From JAWXUK01 sp044432725 (GTDB taxonomy: Bacteria > Bacillota > Clostridia > Oscillospirales > Oscillospiraceae): a stretch of 64,000 bases of DNA. The position numbers and the translations under genes were made by a program. This document shows positions 50,669 to 60,898 of this stretch, one piece after another. Within the stretch, counting starts at the first letter, position 1, and each line of letters starts with the position of its first letter. The stretch lies in contig JAWXUL010000001.1 of the NCBI GenBank assembly GCA_044432725.1, positions 186,001 to 250,000 of the forward strand, in the 5' to 3' direction. The notes beneath the pieces were generated by a model. It saw only the letters and a program-made list of their open reading frames with translations, was not told the DNA's origin and ran no database searches.

Positions 50669-52654
50669 TTAGTATAAAACCTCGTCAAAATTGACAGTTC
50701 TGTTGCCCGCAGGGGTACCATCAAAGAAAATTTCTAGCGTTTTCACCCCTGTTCCTTCCACATCAAAAGAAATACTGGTGGTAAGGGCTGGGTCAACTTC
50801 TGCTGTATAGACAATGCTATCATCCATAATCACTTGAACTGTCACGATTGCCTCAGAGCCTAAGGGTGCTTCTGGTAATGCCACTGTAATGGTTTTCACA
50901 GCAGACTGAGGCAAAGTAGAAGGATCAACGCCCAGACTGACCTCTAAATACACATCAGAGCCTTCTTCTACAACGCTATCACGACTTGGCACTTGATGGA
51001 TGATTTCTCCCTCTGGTACAGTGTCGCTGTACTCTTCTTTGATGGTGGGATTTAATTTCATATCCAACAATCTGCTCTCTGCCCAAGAAATAGGCTCACC
51101 TACAAAATTGGGCAAAATCACGGTAGGTTGCGACGGCACTTCTACCGGTGGCTTCTCTTCTTGCTCTTGTCCGTTACTAACCACCAGTTGCACAGAGTCT
51201 CCTGATTTTAAAATGGTGTTTTCATTGGGAGAGTAAGAAATCACATAGCCCTCTGGCACAATATCATCAAAAAGATAGGTCGTCTCTACTGTCAGTCCCA
51301 TATTTCTAAGCTCTACAAAAACTTGGGAATATTCTTGGTTTGTCACATTGATCATATAAATGGTCTCAGGACCACCACTCACTTGAACTGAAATCACTGC
51401 ATCAGCATTAGAGACAGTGGTTTGTGGCACGGGTGCTTGGCTTAAAATCGTTCCTTCTGGCAAATCATTGGTAATGGTATCACCAATAACCAATTGAAAA
51501 CCACCTAAAAGGGTGCTATTATTTAAAACTTCGTCATATACCTCTCCCTGTAGATTTGGAATGGTATAGCTTGCGTTATTGGAAAACAAGGTAAATCGTA
51601 CAAATAACACAACCCCTAAAACAAAGAACACCATGGCAAAAAAGCCCGTCAAAAGCCCCCAAGGAAAACCATGTTTTCTTCTTCTCTTCCTTGGTGATTC
51701 ATAGTAATCATCTTCTATCCTTTGTGCTTGTGCTGCAGGGGCAATGGGTTTTAATACTTGGGTAACAGCACTGGGATCTTGTTCTAATGGTTCCACTTCC
51801 ATTTTGTAGTCAAAATTGATAGAGGGATTTTTACGAAACTCCTCCAAGCTTTCCAGCATTTCGTCTGCAGAGCCATAGCGGTTTTCAATTTTAGAAGACA
51901 TGGCTTTCATTGTAATCGCCTCTAAAGCTTCTGGAAGATCTGGGTTTACTTCTCGTGGACTGAGAGGGATAGAATTGATATGCTGAATTGCCACTGAGAC
52001 TGGGCTATCTCCTTCAAAAGGCAATCGCCCTGTGATCATTTCGTATAGCACAACGCCAGCAGAATATAGGTCTGAGCGGGCGTCAATACGACTGCCTCTT
52101 GCCTGCTCAGGAGAAATATAGTGCACAGAGCCCAATGCCTCTTGGGTCAAGGTGCTGGAATTCCCACCAACCAGTCTGGCAATTCCAAAATCAGCTACTT
52201 TCACAGAGCCATCTCGAAGCACCATAATATTATGGGGCTTGATGTCACGGTGAATGATTCCTCGACTGTGGGCGTGTCCCAACGCTTTGATGATTTGAAT
52301 CATAAAGTGCAATGCTTCACGCCAATTAATCATACCTTCTTTTTTATTGATATACTGTTTCAGTGTAATGCCGTCAATGAGTTCCATGACAATATATTCA
52401 GAAACAGAAGATCGATTCACATCATAAACAGAGACGATATTAGGGTGAGATAACATAGCAACAGCTTTTGACTCATCATGAAAGCGTCGACGAAAATCCC
52501 CATCTTGGGCAAGATCTTCACGCAATATTTTGATTGCAACAAAACGATTCAAACGGTGACATCGTGCCTTATAAACAATCGCCATGCCACCTACGCCAAT
52601 TCGCTCTATGATCTCATATCGATTGTCTAGTAATTGACCTATGTATGATTCCAT
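50669..52654 (-). CDS. prkC: PASTA-domain serine/threonine protein kinase
   Basis: 661 residues. Kinase domain 13-275 has glycine loop GVGGMAIVYKA, catalytic Lys42, HRD at 135-137 and DFGIAR. A transmembrane helix (about 335-357) is followed by three PASTA repeats (about 363-430, 432-500, 515-580), which bind muropeptides, and an additional C-terminal beta domain of about 80 residues. It phosphorylates proteins in response to cell-wall fragments; PrkC triggers spore germination in Bacillus. The extra C-terminal domain is unusual. Confidence 0.96.
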   Translation of the reverse strand: MESYIGQLLDNRYEIIERIGVGGMAIVYKARCHRLNRFVAIKILREDLAQDGDFRRRFHDESKAVAMLSHPNIVSVYDVNRSSVSEYIVMELIDGITLKQYINKKEGMINWREALHFMIQIIKALGHAHSRGIIHRDIKPHNIMVLRDGSVKVADFGIARLVGGNSSTLTQEALGSVHYISPEQARGSRIDARSDLYSAGVVLYEMITGRLPFEGDSPVSVAIQHINSIPLSPREVNPDLPEALEAITMKAMSSKIENRYGSADEMLESLEEFRKNPSINFDYKMEVEPLEQDPSAVTQVLKPIAPAAQAQRIEDDYYESPRKRRRKHGFPWGLLTGFFAMVFFVLGVVLFVRFTLFSNNASYTIPNLQGEVYDEVLNNSTLLGGFQLVIGDTITNDLPEGTILSQAPVPQTTVSNADAVISVQVSGGPETIYMINVTNQEYSQVFVELRNMGLTVETTYLFDDIVPEGYVISYSPNENTILKSGDSVQLVVSNGQEQEEKPPVEVPSQPTVILPNFVGEPISWAESRLLDMKLNPTIKEEYSDTVPEGEIIHQVPSRDSVVEEGSDVYLEVSLGVDPSTLPQSAVKTITVALPEAPLGSEAIVTVQVIMDDSIVYTAEVDPALTTSISFDVEGTGVKTLEIFFDGTPAGNRTVNFDEVLY

Positions 52655-52679
52655 GGTTTGGTTCCTCCTTTTGGCTTTT

Positions 52680-53408
52680 TTAACAAGTAATCAATGCAAC
52701 TGTTACATTGTCAGGGGCACCACGGTCCAGTGCCATTTGCAACAGTCTTTTACAACAATCTTCAATCTCTCCACCGTAATAGACTTGATATGCCATCTCT
52801 TCCTTGGATACCAAATTGCTTAAACCATCACTACAAAGCAAAAGAAAATCCCCTGGTAAAATATCTTGATAAAAACAATCTGTCTTCAGATCTAACTCTG
52901 CACCTAAGGCACGGGTAATCACATTTCGCAGTGGATAATGCTCTGCTTCTTCAGGGGTGATGCCCCCTTGTGAAATCAAATCTTCCACCAAAGAATGATC
53001 TCTTGTCACTTGGGTGATTTCTTGGGGCGAGCGCAGATGATAAGCACGACTATCCCCTTCGTTTAAAATCAGCGCCTTGGTCTGAGAGGCTAATACAACC
53101 ACCAAAGTGGTTCCCATCCCCGTACAGTTGATGTCATTTTGTGCCCGGTGAAATACTCTGGCATTGGCAAAGGTGGCTGCTCGTTCTAATCTTTGCTGCT
53201 CTGTTTCTTCCCAGTTGGGGGCACTGGAAAAATATTCCTCGAAAAAGGACTCTACTGCCATCGTACTGGCAATATCTCCACTTCGTGCACCTCCCATGCC
53301 ATCACAGACTAGGGCTAGGACACTTCCGTTGCCCAGCATATGATAACGACAGGCATCTTGATTTTGTTCTCTCACAGCACCTCTGTGGGTGATACTCCAA
53401 ACGTCCAT
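52680..53408 (-). CDS. stp: PP2C-type protein phosphatase (Stp/PrpC)
   Basis: 242 residues. Metal-binding PP2C motifs RGAVREQNQDA, LVCDGMGGARSGD, MGTTLVVVL, LLCSDGLSN and GAPDNVTVAL. It reverses phosphorylation by PrkC, encoded 26 bases downstream. Start ATG 53408 with GGAAGGTG; the longer frame has no ribosome site. Confidence 0.95.
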   Translation of the reverse strand: MDVWSITHRGAVREQNQDACRYHMLGNGSVLALVCDGMGGARSGDIASTMAVESFFEEYFSSAPNWEETEQQRLERAATFANARVFHRAQNDINCTGMGTTLVVVLASQTKALILNEGDSRAYHLRSPQEITQVTRDHSLVEDLISQGGITPEEAEHYPLRNVITRALGAELDLKTDCFYQDILPGDFLLLCSDGLSNLVSKEEMAYQVYYGGEIEDCCKRLLQMALDRGAPDNVTVALITC

Positions 53409-53494
53409 GGACACCTTCCTTTCTGATTTAAACTTTTTTATAAGCATGACTGCACAATGTATGACAAAGGATAGCAATCAATGACAGCGAGGTA

Positions 53495-54517
53495 TTACAG
53501 TTTCCCCTCTTTTCGTCGAAGCTGACCACAGGAAGCATCAATATCTCTTCCCAAACGACGACGAACAGTCGTGGCTATGCCCCTCTTTTCTAAAACTTTT
53601 TGAAATGCTGGCACACGAGGACTGGGGGCAAAGGCGCTTTCTTCCACCAAGTTCAGGGGAATCAAATTCACATGGCATTGCTGTCCACGAAGAAGATTTG
53701 CCAGTTGCTCTGCTTGCGCTTGGCTGTCATTGACACCATCAATCATGGCATACTCATAAGAAATCCTTCGTCCTGTCACCTGAAAATAATTTCTACAACT
53801 TTTCATCAAAGCATTTAAATTGCTGTGGCGATTCACAGGCATGATGCCAGAGCGTGTTTCGTCATCTGGCGCATGAAGTGAAATGGATAATGTTAATTGT
53901 AACCTATACTCTGCTAGTTTGTCAATTCTTTCTGTCAATCCACAGGTGGAAAGAGAAATATGTCTCATCCCGATTCCCATGCCTTCTGGCATATTCACCA
54001 AGTGTAAGAACTTTAACACTTGGTCAAAATTATCCAGTGGTTCTCCGATTCCCATCAGAACAATATTAGAAATTTCTTTCCCACTATCCAGTTGAGTAAA
54101 GAGCACTTGGTCAATCATTTCAGCAGCTGTCAAGTCTCTCTCCTTGCCACCGATGGTAGAGGCACAGAAGCTACAACCCATGCGACAACCTACTTGAGAA
54201 GAAATGCAAACAGTATTTCCATGACGATAAGACATAAGGACAGTTTCCACAGAATTTCCGTCTCGTAATTTCCATAAATATTTTATGGTTCCATCCTCTT
54301 TAGAAATCTGTTTTCTCAAAATTTCTGGCTCATATAAAAAGAAATGCTCCTGACATTTTTCTCGTAAGCCCTTGGATAAATTGCTCATCTCGTCAAAAGT
54401 TGTGATGCCACGATAAAGCCACTGAAAAATTTGTTTTCCACGAAAGCTTGGTTCGCCCATTGCTTTCATGTGTCCTGCTATTTCTTCGATATCACAAGAT
54501 TTTATGTCTATTTCCAT
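53495..54517 (-). CDS. rlmN: 23S rRNA A2503 / tRNA A37 C2-methyltransferase RlmN
   Basis: 340 residues, radical SAM methylase. GCRMGCSFCAST carries CxxxCxxC, IVLMGIGEPLDNFD follows, and the methyl-carrying cysteine is near the C-terminus (RLGRDIDASCGQL). Directly follows rsmB by 2 bases. Not Cfr: the length and RR-x-G motif are RlmN-type. Confidence 0.96.
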   Translation of the reverse strand: MEIDIKSCDIEEIAGHMKAMGEPSFRGKQIFQWLYRGITTFDEMSNLSKGLREKCQEHFFLYEPEILRKQISKEDGTIKYLWKLRDGNSVETVLMSYRHGNTVCISSQVGCRMGCSFCASTIGGKERDLTAAEMIDQVLFTQLDSGKEISNIVLMGIGEPLDNFDQVLKFLHLVNMPEGMGIGMRHISLSTCGLTERIDKLAEYRLQLTLSISLHAPDDETRSGIMPVNRHSNLNALMKSCRNYFQVTGRRISYEYAMIDGVNDSQAQAEQLANLLRGQQCHVNLIPLNLVEESAFAPSPRVPAFQKVLEKRGIATTVRRRLGRDIDASCGQLRRKEGKL

Positions 54518-54519
54518 TG

Positions 54520-55857
54520 TTATTTATTCCTTCTCATTTTCGCCATAAAAAATCCATCTGTTCCAAATTGTTGGGGAAATAAAGTAATATATCCCTTTTG
54601 CACAGTCCCTATCTCAGGCAAAACAAAAGATTCTAAGGAGAACTCTGGATGTTCTTCACAAAAGGCTTGGACAATCTCTTGGTTTTCCCTTGGCAAAATG
54701 GTACAAGTAGCGTAAACCATAGTCCCACCTTTTTTTACATATTGACAGACATTCTCTAAAATTTCTCTTTGTATTTTCGGCAAATCTTCCAATTCTTTCA
54801 GAGCTTTATAACGAATATCTGGCTTCTTTCGAATCACACCTAATCCTGAACATGGTGCATCTACAAAAACTAAGTCAAAGGCTTCTTCCCACTGGGGGGT
54901 AAAGTCTTTTCCGTTGACAGTTTCTGCATTGATACAATCTAAATGAAGTCGCTCTGCCCCAGCTAAAATCAGCTTTTTTTTGTGGGGATGCAAATCGCAA
55001 GAGATAATTTCTCCTTGATTTTCCATCTGGATTGCCATTGCCATAGATTTCCCACCAGGGGCAGCACACACGTCCAAAGCTCGCTGTCCAGAAGTGACAC
55101 CAGAACAGATCACAGCAAGACGAGAAGCAACATCTTGTATATAAAAATGCCCTTCTGAAAAGGCAGATAGCCCTTCTACATTGCCTGTTTGTGTCAAAGT
55201 GAAACAACTGTCCAACCAAGGATGTTCCTTTACATCTACATGATCTTTCTGAAGAGAAGCAAGCACATCCTCTTTGGAAGATGTCACAGTATTCACCATA
55301 GCTGTCATCGCTGGTTCACTGTTATTGGCTTGTAAAAAAGCTTCCAGTTCTTCCGTTTCTAAAAACTGGGCAAATAGTTCCACCAATGCCAAAGGGTGAG
55401 AATATCGAATAGACAAAGCGTTTAATGAGTTTGTCTCAGGTATTTCAGGTAATGTATCTAATTGACGCAAAAAATTTCTTAGAATGCCATTGACCATGCC
55501 CGATGCTTTGGGATTTTTACAATGCTTTTTGGTTAATTCCACTGCAGAATCAACCGAGGCATTATGTGGAATTTTATCCATAAAAAGAATTTGATATACA
55601 CCTAAACGTAAATTTCCCAACACCAAACGTTCCATCTTTTGTAAAGGCATCTTAGAAAAGTGTCCAAGGTAAAAATCAATCAAAAGCCGATTTTGTAAGA
55701 CACCAAAACAAAGTCGTGTGGCAAGAGCCGCATCCCGTTTATCTAGGGATGTCAACATTTTTTTCAGCAAACCATCTGACCAAGCACCTTGCTTTTCCAT
55801 CGTTTGCAAGGCGATGAGTGCAACTTCTCTGGCATCTCTTATTCTTGTTGTTGTCAA
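54520..55857 (-). CDS. rsmB: 16S rRNA m5C967 methyltransferase RsmB
   Basis: 445 residues: N-terminal NusB-like RNA-binding domain (REVALIALQTME), then a SAM domain with VCAAPGGKSMAMAIQ, DLHPHK and catalytic APCSGLGVIR. Part of the def-fmt-rsmB-rlmN-stp-prkC operon. Confidence 0.95.
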   Translation of the reverse strand: MTTTRIRDAREVALIALQTMEKQGAWSDGLLKKMLTSLDKRDAALATRLCFGVLQNRLLIDFYLGHFSKMPLQKMERLVLGNLRLGVYQILFMDKIPHNASVDSAVELTKKHCKNPKASGMVNGILRNFLRQLDTLPEIPETNSLNALSIRYSHPLALVELFAQFLETEELEAFLQANNSEPAMTAMVNTVTSSKEDVLASLQKDHVDVKEHPWLDSCFTLTQTGNVEGLSAFSEGHFYIQDVASRLAVICSGVTSGQRALDVCAAPGGKSMAMAIQMENQGEIISCDLHPHKKKLILAGAERLHLDCINAETVNGKDFTPQWEEAFDLVFVDAPCSGLGVIRKKPDIRYKALKELEDLPKIQREILENVCQYVKKGGTMVYATCTILPRENQEIVQAFCEEHPEFSLESFVLPEIGTVQKGYITLFPQQFGTDGFFMAKMRRNK

Positions 55858-55865
55858 AATCTCAC

Positions 55866-56786
55866 CTACGCTTCTGGAAGAGGATGTCCACGGAGATAAT
55901 CACTGGCTGACATCCGCTTTCCCCCTTGACCTTGCACCATGGTAAGGCGAATGACCTTGCCATCTCCACAGGCAATATCTATCCCTTCCTTGTCCCCTTT
56001 TAATACTTTTCCAGCAGGCATTTCCGTGGAAATATCAGGTAGAGAAGAAGCAAAAACTTTTATACTCTCACCAGCCAATTCCATTTGTGAAGCAGGCCAA
56101 GGCAAAAGACCACGGATTTGATTATGAAGAGTCAAAGCTGATTTGGAAAAATCCAATGGAGACAATTCTCTGGAAAGCATAGGGGCAAAGCTTACTTTTT
56201 CTGCTTCTTGAGGGATTCTTGTGGCTGTACCTTTTTCAATCATAGAAACTGTTTCCACCAAAAGCTTCCCACCCAACAATGCCAGACGATCATGCACCTC
56301 TTCCACCGTTTCTGTTAAGGAAATGGGAGTACGTCCTTGAGAAATAATATCGCCAGCATCCAATTCTGCCACCATATCCATAATGGTGACACCTGTTTCC
56401 TGATCTCCATTTACCACAGACCAATGAATGGGAGCAGCACCTCGATACTTAGGCAACAAAGAAGAATGCACATTGATACAGCCCAATTTCGGAAAATCTA
56501 AAATTTCTTGGGGTAAAATCCGACCATAAGCTGCCACCACAATCAAAGTTGGATTGAGAGAAGTAATCAAATCCAATGTCTCTTGATTTTTCACCTGTTC
56601 AGGTTGATAGACAGAGAGATTTTTTGTCAAGGCATATTCCTTAACAGCTGTTGGTAAAAGCTTCATTCCTCGATTTTTCTTTTGATCTGGTCGAGTGAAT
56701 ACGCCACAAATATCATGCCCTGCCTCTACCAAAGCTTCCAAAGAAGCCACAGCAAATTCTGGTGTGCCCATGAATAAAATTTTCAT
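55866..56786 (-). CDS. fmt: Methionyl-tRNA formyltransferase
   Basis: 306 residues. Formylates initiator Met-tRNA. Catalytic Asn/His/Asp motifs lie in LGCINVHSSLLPKYRGAAPI and the DAGDI site; N-terminal MKILFMGTPEFAVASLEAL is characteristic. Starts 2 bases after def. Confidence 0.97.
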   Translation of the reverse strand: MKILFMGTPEFAVASLEALVEAGHDICGVFTRPDQKKNRGMKLLPTAVKEYALTKNLSVYQPEQVKNQETLDLITSLNPTLIVVAAYGRILPQEILDFPKLGCINVHSSLLPKYRGAAPIHWSVVNGDQETGVTIMDMVAELDAGDIISQGRTPISLTETVEEVHDRLALLGGKLLVETVSMIEKGTATRIPQEAEKVSFAPMLSRELSPLDFSKSALTLHNQIRGLLPWPASQMELAGESIKVFASSLPDISTEMPAGKVLKGDKEGIDIACGDGKVIRLTMVQGQGGKRMSASDYLRGHPLPEA

Positions 56787-56788
56787 TC

Positions 56789-57271
56789 TTAGTCCTCGTT
56801 TTCTAATTCTTCCAATTCTTCTGAATCATAAACTCTTTCACAGTGAGAGGTATATAATACGCCTTCCAAATGCTCAATTTCATGACAAAAACAACGAGCC
56901 ACAATGCCTTCTCCAGAAACTTGGAACGTTTTCCCATTTCTGTCCTGAGCCTCCACTGTCACTTCAGTTGGACGAGAAACAAATCCCCAATAACCAGGAT
57001 AGGAAAGGCAACCTTCCAAAGCTTCTTCCTCTCCGGACATGGACAAGATTTTAGGATTGACTAGTTCAATCATTTCCCCCTCGTCGTTGACGACCAGAGC
57101 AACACAACGTAAAATACCTATTTGGGGGGCAGCCAGTCCCAAACCACGATTCCCAAGGGTTTCTTTCATATCATCTAGTAAGTCCCAAAGTTTACGATCA
57201 AATTTCTCTACAGGACGAGATTTTTTACCCAAAACAGGGTCATCCTTCATTACAATATCTCTTAAAGCCAT
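56789..57271 (-). CDS. def: Peptide deformylase
   Basis: 160 residues, with all three deformylase motifs: GLAAPQIG, EGCLSYPG with the metal cysteine, and the HEIEHLEG zinc helix. Removes the N-formyl group added by Fmt. The acidic tail (EELEELENED) is ordinary. Confidence 0.97.
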   Translation of the reverse strand: MALRDIVMKDDPVLGKKSRPVEKFDRKLWDLLDDMKETLGNRGLGLAAPQIGILRCVALVVNDEGEMIELVNPKILSMSGEEEALEGCLSYPGYWGFVSRPTEVTVEAQDRNGKTFQVSGEGIVARCFCHEIEHLEGVLYTSHCERVYDSEELEELENED

Positions 57272-57351
57272 GGTTATTCTCCTTTTTTTATGGGGTATAC
57301 TAATTTAATTCAAAACAACTCATAAATCATTGTTTATTCATTTTTTATATT

Positions 57352-59802
57352 TTAATGCAATAATCGGTCAATATGGATACTGACAGTTTTATTTTCTTTG
57401 TCTTGCTGTGCTGCTGTTAAAATTTGTTCCAATAACAGTCGCAAGCCTTTGCTATGTTTTGCGATAATCGTAACTTGGAAACGATAACGGTTATTGATTT
57501 TGGGCACTGGGGAAGGGGTCGGCCCTAGTATTTCTATCGGCTCGTTTAACTTTTTCACCCCATAACGTAAGCCTTGCGCCACCCTTACCAAGGCATATTC
57601 CACTTTTTTTTCATGTATTCCTGTGGCAAAAAATAAAATAATTTCTCTGTAAGGTGGATACTGTCGCAAACGTCTGAGTATAATTTCTTGTGCATAAAAG
57701 CTGTCATAATCTTGCCTTGCTGCTGCTAAAACCACATCATTATCAGGGTTATAGGTTTGAATCAACGCACGTCCTAACTTCTCTCCACGTCCTGCTCGTC
57801 CCACGACCTGAGTCACAAGAGAAAAAGTGCGTTCTCCAGCCCAAATATCATCCACAAATAAAGACAAATCCGCAGCAATCACTCCCACAAGAGTGACATT
57901 CTCAAAATCTAAGCCCTTTGCTACCATCTGGGTTCCCACAAGAACAGGGACATTTTTTTGCACAAATTCTCGAAACATTTCTTCGTGGGGATGAGCAGCA
58001 GATACCGTATCTGTATCCATTCGTAATATTTCTAAATCCGAAGAAAATTTCTTCAAATCTTCTTCCACTTGTTGGGTTCCAATGCCCACATAGTTCATCT
58101 CTCCCCCACACTCAGGACAATATTCAGGTCGTGGTTGAGAAAAACTACAATAATGACACATCAAACGGTCATTTTTTTTGTGATAAGTTAGAAATAGATT
58201 GCAATTAGGACATTCTGACACAAAACCACAATCACCACAAGTAATCATCCGACTACTGCCTCGACGATTCAAAAAAAGAATACACTGCTCGTCATTTTGT
58301 CGATTTTTTGCGATCTCTTTTTGCAATAATTCACTGATACAAGTTTGATTTCCATTCCGAAGCTCTTCCTTCATATCCACAATTTCTACCAGCGGCATGG
58401 CGCCTTGGTTGAAGCGTTGTTTCAGTGGGAAAAGCTGATATCGCCCTTCTTCACAGGCATACATACTATCCACAGAAGGGGTAGCCGAACCAAGCAAAAG
58501 CAATGCTTTATGCTTGATGCAACGATATTTGGCAATCTCTCTGGCATGATATCTAGGAGATTGCTCGGATTTATAAGATTGCTCTTGCTCTTCATCCAGT
58601 ATAAGAATGCCGATATTTTCCAGTGGTGCAAAAATCGCCGAACGTGTCCCAAGAACCACTTTAGCTTCCCCTTGCTTCACACGCTTCCACTCGTCATATC
58701 GTTCCCCAACCCCTAAACTGCTGTGTAAAATCGCAATTTGTTTCCCAAACTGTCCTGCAAAAATCCGTAACATTTGGGGGGTTAAGGCAATCTCTGGCAC
58801 TAAAACCAACGCAGTTTTTCCATCTTGCAGCATTTTGTGAATCAAAGCAAGATATACTTGGGTTTTTCCACTGCCTGTCACGCCATAAAGTAACGCTACA
58901 GCTGGTTTTCCCAAAAGTCCAAGCATTCCTTGATAAGCCTGAGTTTGCTCTTGATTCAATACAGGAGGAGGTGCAGGTGGGACTTCCTCAGTATGAGGAT
59001 TACGAAAAACTTCTTCTTGACTCAGCCATACCAAATTACTTTTTTCCAAAGATTTCACTGTTTGACTGGTGGCACCAGTGTAATAGCAAATTTCCTTGAC
59101 TGTGGCTCTGCCCATTTGAGCAAGAAGTTCTATGACAGCAAAACGCAAAGGCGCAGATTTTTTTCGTGGTATGACCTGACCCATTGCTTCTTCTGGAGAG
59201 ACAGCAAGGTGGACGATTTTTTCGGATTTATCTCCCACATTACGTTTCGCTGTACTTTCTAAACGCAAAGCCTCTTGGTTTAACAAATGGCGAATGGCTG
59301 GCAAAGGATCCTTTGTCCCCAACGCAAGGCGAATTTCTTGGATATCTCCTCGTCCTCCCCAAGAATGAATCAAATGAACAATTTTCTCGGCAAGTGTCAC
59401 AGTACCCGCTTTTTCCAATGCAAACTCATAAGAATCTGTGAAAACTAGGGTATCTCGTAAAGCAAAAAACAAACCAGCTGGCAACATAGCACGAACGCAG
59501 TCATACAAAGTACAATAGAACATCTCTCTCATCCACAGGGCAAGATAAACGCCCTCTTGGTTTAAAACAGGAGTTTCATCTAATTGACTCAAAATGAATT
59601 TCAAACTTTGTGTCTGTTGAGAAATTTCCTCCACGGACAACACCAAACCTTCAGAGCCCCTGTCTCCACGCCCAAAAGGTACCAAAACACGCATACCTGT
59701 TTGTAATGTGGTAGAAAGCTCTGGAGGAACCATATAAGCATAGGGTTTATCAATGGCATAAATAGCTTTGGAAACTGCGATTTTTGCTAAGAGCAGCGGC
59801 AT
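57352..59802 (-). CDS. priA: Primosomal replication-restart helicase PriA
   Basis: 816 residues: N-terminal 3'-DNA-binding domain, helicase lobes with Walker A YGVTGSGKTQ, Walker B DEEQ (DEEH variant) and the two zinc knuckles (CGDCGFVSECPNCNLFL, CHYC, CPECGGE). Opens stalled forks. In many Firmicutes coaBC lies just before it; here rpoZ does. Confidence 0.96.
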   Translation of the reverse strand: MPLLLAKIAVSKAIYAIDKPYAYMVPPELSTTLQTGMRVLVPFGRGDRGSEGLVLSVEEISQQTQSLKFILSQLDETPVLNQEGVYLALWMREMFYCTLYDCVRAMLPAGLFFALRDTLVFTDSYEFALEKAGTVTLAEKIVHLIHSWGGRGDIQEIRLALGTKDPLPAIRHLLNQEALRLESTAKRNVGDKSEKIVHLAVSPEEAMGQVIPRKKSAPLRFAVIELLAQMGRATVKEICYYTGATSQTVKSLEKSNLVWLSQEEVFRNPHTEEVPPAPPPVLNQEQTQAYQGMLGLLGKPAVALLYGVTGSGKTQVYLALIHKMLQDGKTALVLVPEIALTPQMLRIFAGQFGKQIAILHSSLGVGERYDEWKRVKQGEAKVVLGTRSAIFAPLENIGILILDEEQEQSYKSEQSPRYHAREIAKYRCIKHKALLLLGSATPSVDSMYACEEGRYQLFPLKQRFNQGAMPLVEIVDMKEELRNGNQTCISELLQKEIAKNRQNDEQCILFLNRRGSSRMITCGDCGFVSECPNCNLFLTYHKKNDRLMCHYCSFSQPRPEYCPECGGEMNYVGIGTQQVEEDLKKFSSDLEILRMDTDTVSAAHPHEEMFREFVQKNVPVLVGTQMVAKGLDFENVTLVGVIAADLSLFVDDIWAGERTFSLVTQVVGRAGRGEKLGRALIQTYNPDNDVVLAAARQDYDSFYAQEIILRRLRQYPPYREIILFFATGIHEKKVEYALVRVAQGLRYGVKKLNEPIEILGPTPSPVPKINNRYRFQVTIIAKHSKGLRLLLEQILTAAQQDKENKTVSIHIDRLLH

Positions 59803-59818
59803 GTTTTTTTCCTCTTTT

Positions 59819-60013
59819 TTACCAGTTTGTCAAATCTATAGAGCCATCAGCAACTTCTTGCACAGCAATGGTCACAGGTTTATCATCCAGAGGAATCCCC
59901 TCTTCTTCTGCATGGTTGGCAATTTGTCTCGCACGACAAGCAACCACATTCACCAGTTTATAGCGACTGGGAATTTCTTCTAATAAATCCTTCATAGGTG
60001 GGTGTAACATCAT
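59819..60013 (-). CDS. rpoZ: RNA polymerase omega subunit
   Basis: 64 residues, MMLHPPMKDLLEEIPSRYKL then VVACRARQIANHAEEEGIPL, the conserved omega core. Overlaps the gmk stop by ATGA. Short, as in Firmicutes. Confidence 0.93.
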   Translation of the reverse strand: MMLHPPMKDLLEEIPSRYKLVNVVACRARQIANHAEEEGIPLDDKPVTIAVQEVADGSIDLTNW

Positions 60014-60627
60014 GGTGTGAGTTCTCCTTTTAAAGTGAATTTTCTATGTTCCACACGACAATCAGCTGCCGTGAGAATAGATTGGATTTCGTGAACAGCA
60101 TTAGATACTTTGTCATTGATGACAAGATAATCATACTTATCCACTTCTTTCAGTTCTACTTTTGCTTTTTTCAAACGATCTTCGATTACATTTTCGTCAT
60201 CTGTTGCACGTTGCCGAAGACGCCTTGATAAATCTTCAAAGGTAGGAGGAATGATAAAAATCAGCAAAGCACCAGGACATCTGGCTCGCACCTTCGCTGC
60301 GCCCTGTACCTCGATATCTAATAAAACATCAATGCCCTGACTGAGTTTTTCTTCGATTACTTTTTGTGATGTGCCATAATAATTATCCACATACTTGGCG
60401 TGTTCTAGCAATTCGTCTCGCTTTATCATTTCTTCAAATTCTTCTGTTCCCACAAAATGATAACTTACGCCCTCTTCTTCCCCTACTCGTGGCTTTCTGG
60501 TGGTAAAGGAAACTGAGAAATAAATTTGCTCTCTTTCCCCGAAGAGCTCAGCGATGACTGTGCTCTTTCCAACACCAGAAGGTCCTGATAGCACAATTAA
60601 TTGTCCATGCTTTTTCTTGGGATTCAT
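60010..60627 (-). CDS. gmk: Guanylate kinase
   Basis: 205 residues with P-loop LSGPSGVGKST, VSFTTRKPRVGEEEGVSYHF and VLLDIEVQGA. Phosphorylates GMP. Overlaps remA by ATGA and rpoZ at the other end. Confidence 0.97.
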   Translation of the reverse strand: MNPKKKHGQLIVLSGPSGVGKSTVIAELFGEREQIYFSVSFTTRKPRVGEEEGVSYHFVGTEEFEEMIKRDELLEHAKYVDNYYGTSQKVIEEKLSQGIDVLLDIEVQGAAKVRARCPGALLIFIIPPTFEDLSRRLRQRATDDENVIEDRLKKAKVELKEVDKYDYLVINDKVSNAVHEIQSILTAADCRVEHRKFTLKGELTP

Positions 60628-60896
60628 GTGCCTTCTACCTCCTCATTCTCTGTCTTTTCTTCCAAGCGTCCTGCAATGATTTCGGGTGATAATGAAGACA
60701 AAACCAAATGGTCATTGTCCATTACTAGTACAGCTCGAGTCTTTCTGCCATAAGAAGCGTCTATGACAATGCCTTGTTCTTTCCCCTCTTGCACCATCCG
60801 TTTCACCGGTGCTGAATCAGGGCTGACAATCGCCACCAATCGCTGTGCTGATATCATATTCCCAAAACCAATGTGTATCAGTTGCAAAAAAGTCAC
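60624..60896 (-). CDS. remA: RemA-family DNA-binding regulator (DUF370)
   Basis: 90 residues. IHIGFGNMISAQRLVAIVSP and APVKRMVQEGKEQG, VIDASYGRKTRAVLVMD are RemA signatures; the protein binds DNA as a ring and activates matrix genes in Bacillus. The start is GTG 60896, 2 bases after the yicC stop. The Glu-rich C-terminal extension (about 15 residues) is longer than in Bacillus. Confidence 0.93.
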   Translation of the reverse strand: MTFLQLIHIGFGNMISAQRLVAIVSPDSAPVKRMVQEGKEQGIVIDASYGRKTRAVLVMDNDHLVLSSLSPEIIAGRLEEKTENEEVEGT

Positions 60897-60898
60897 CC

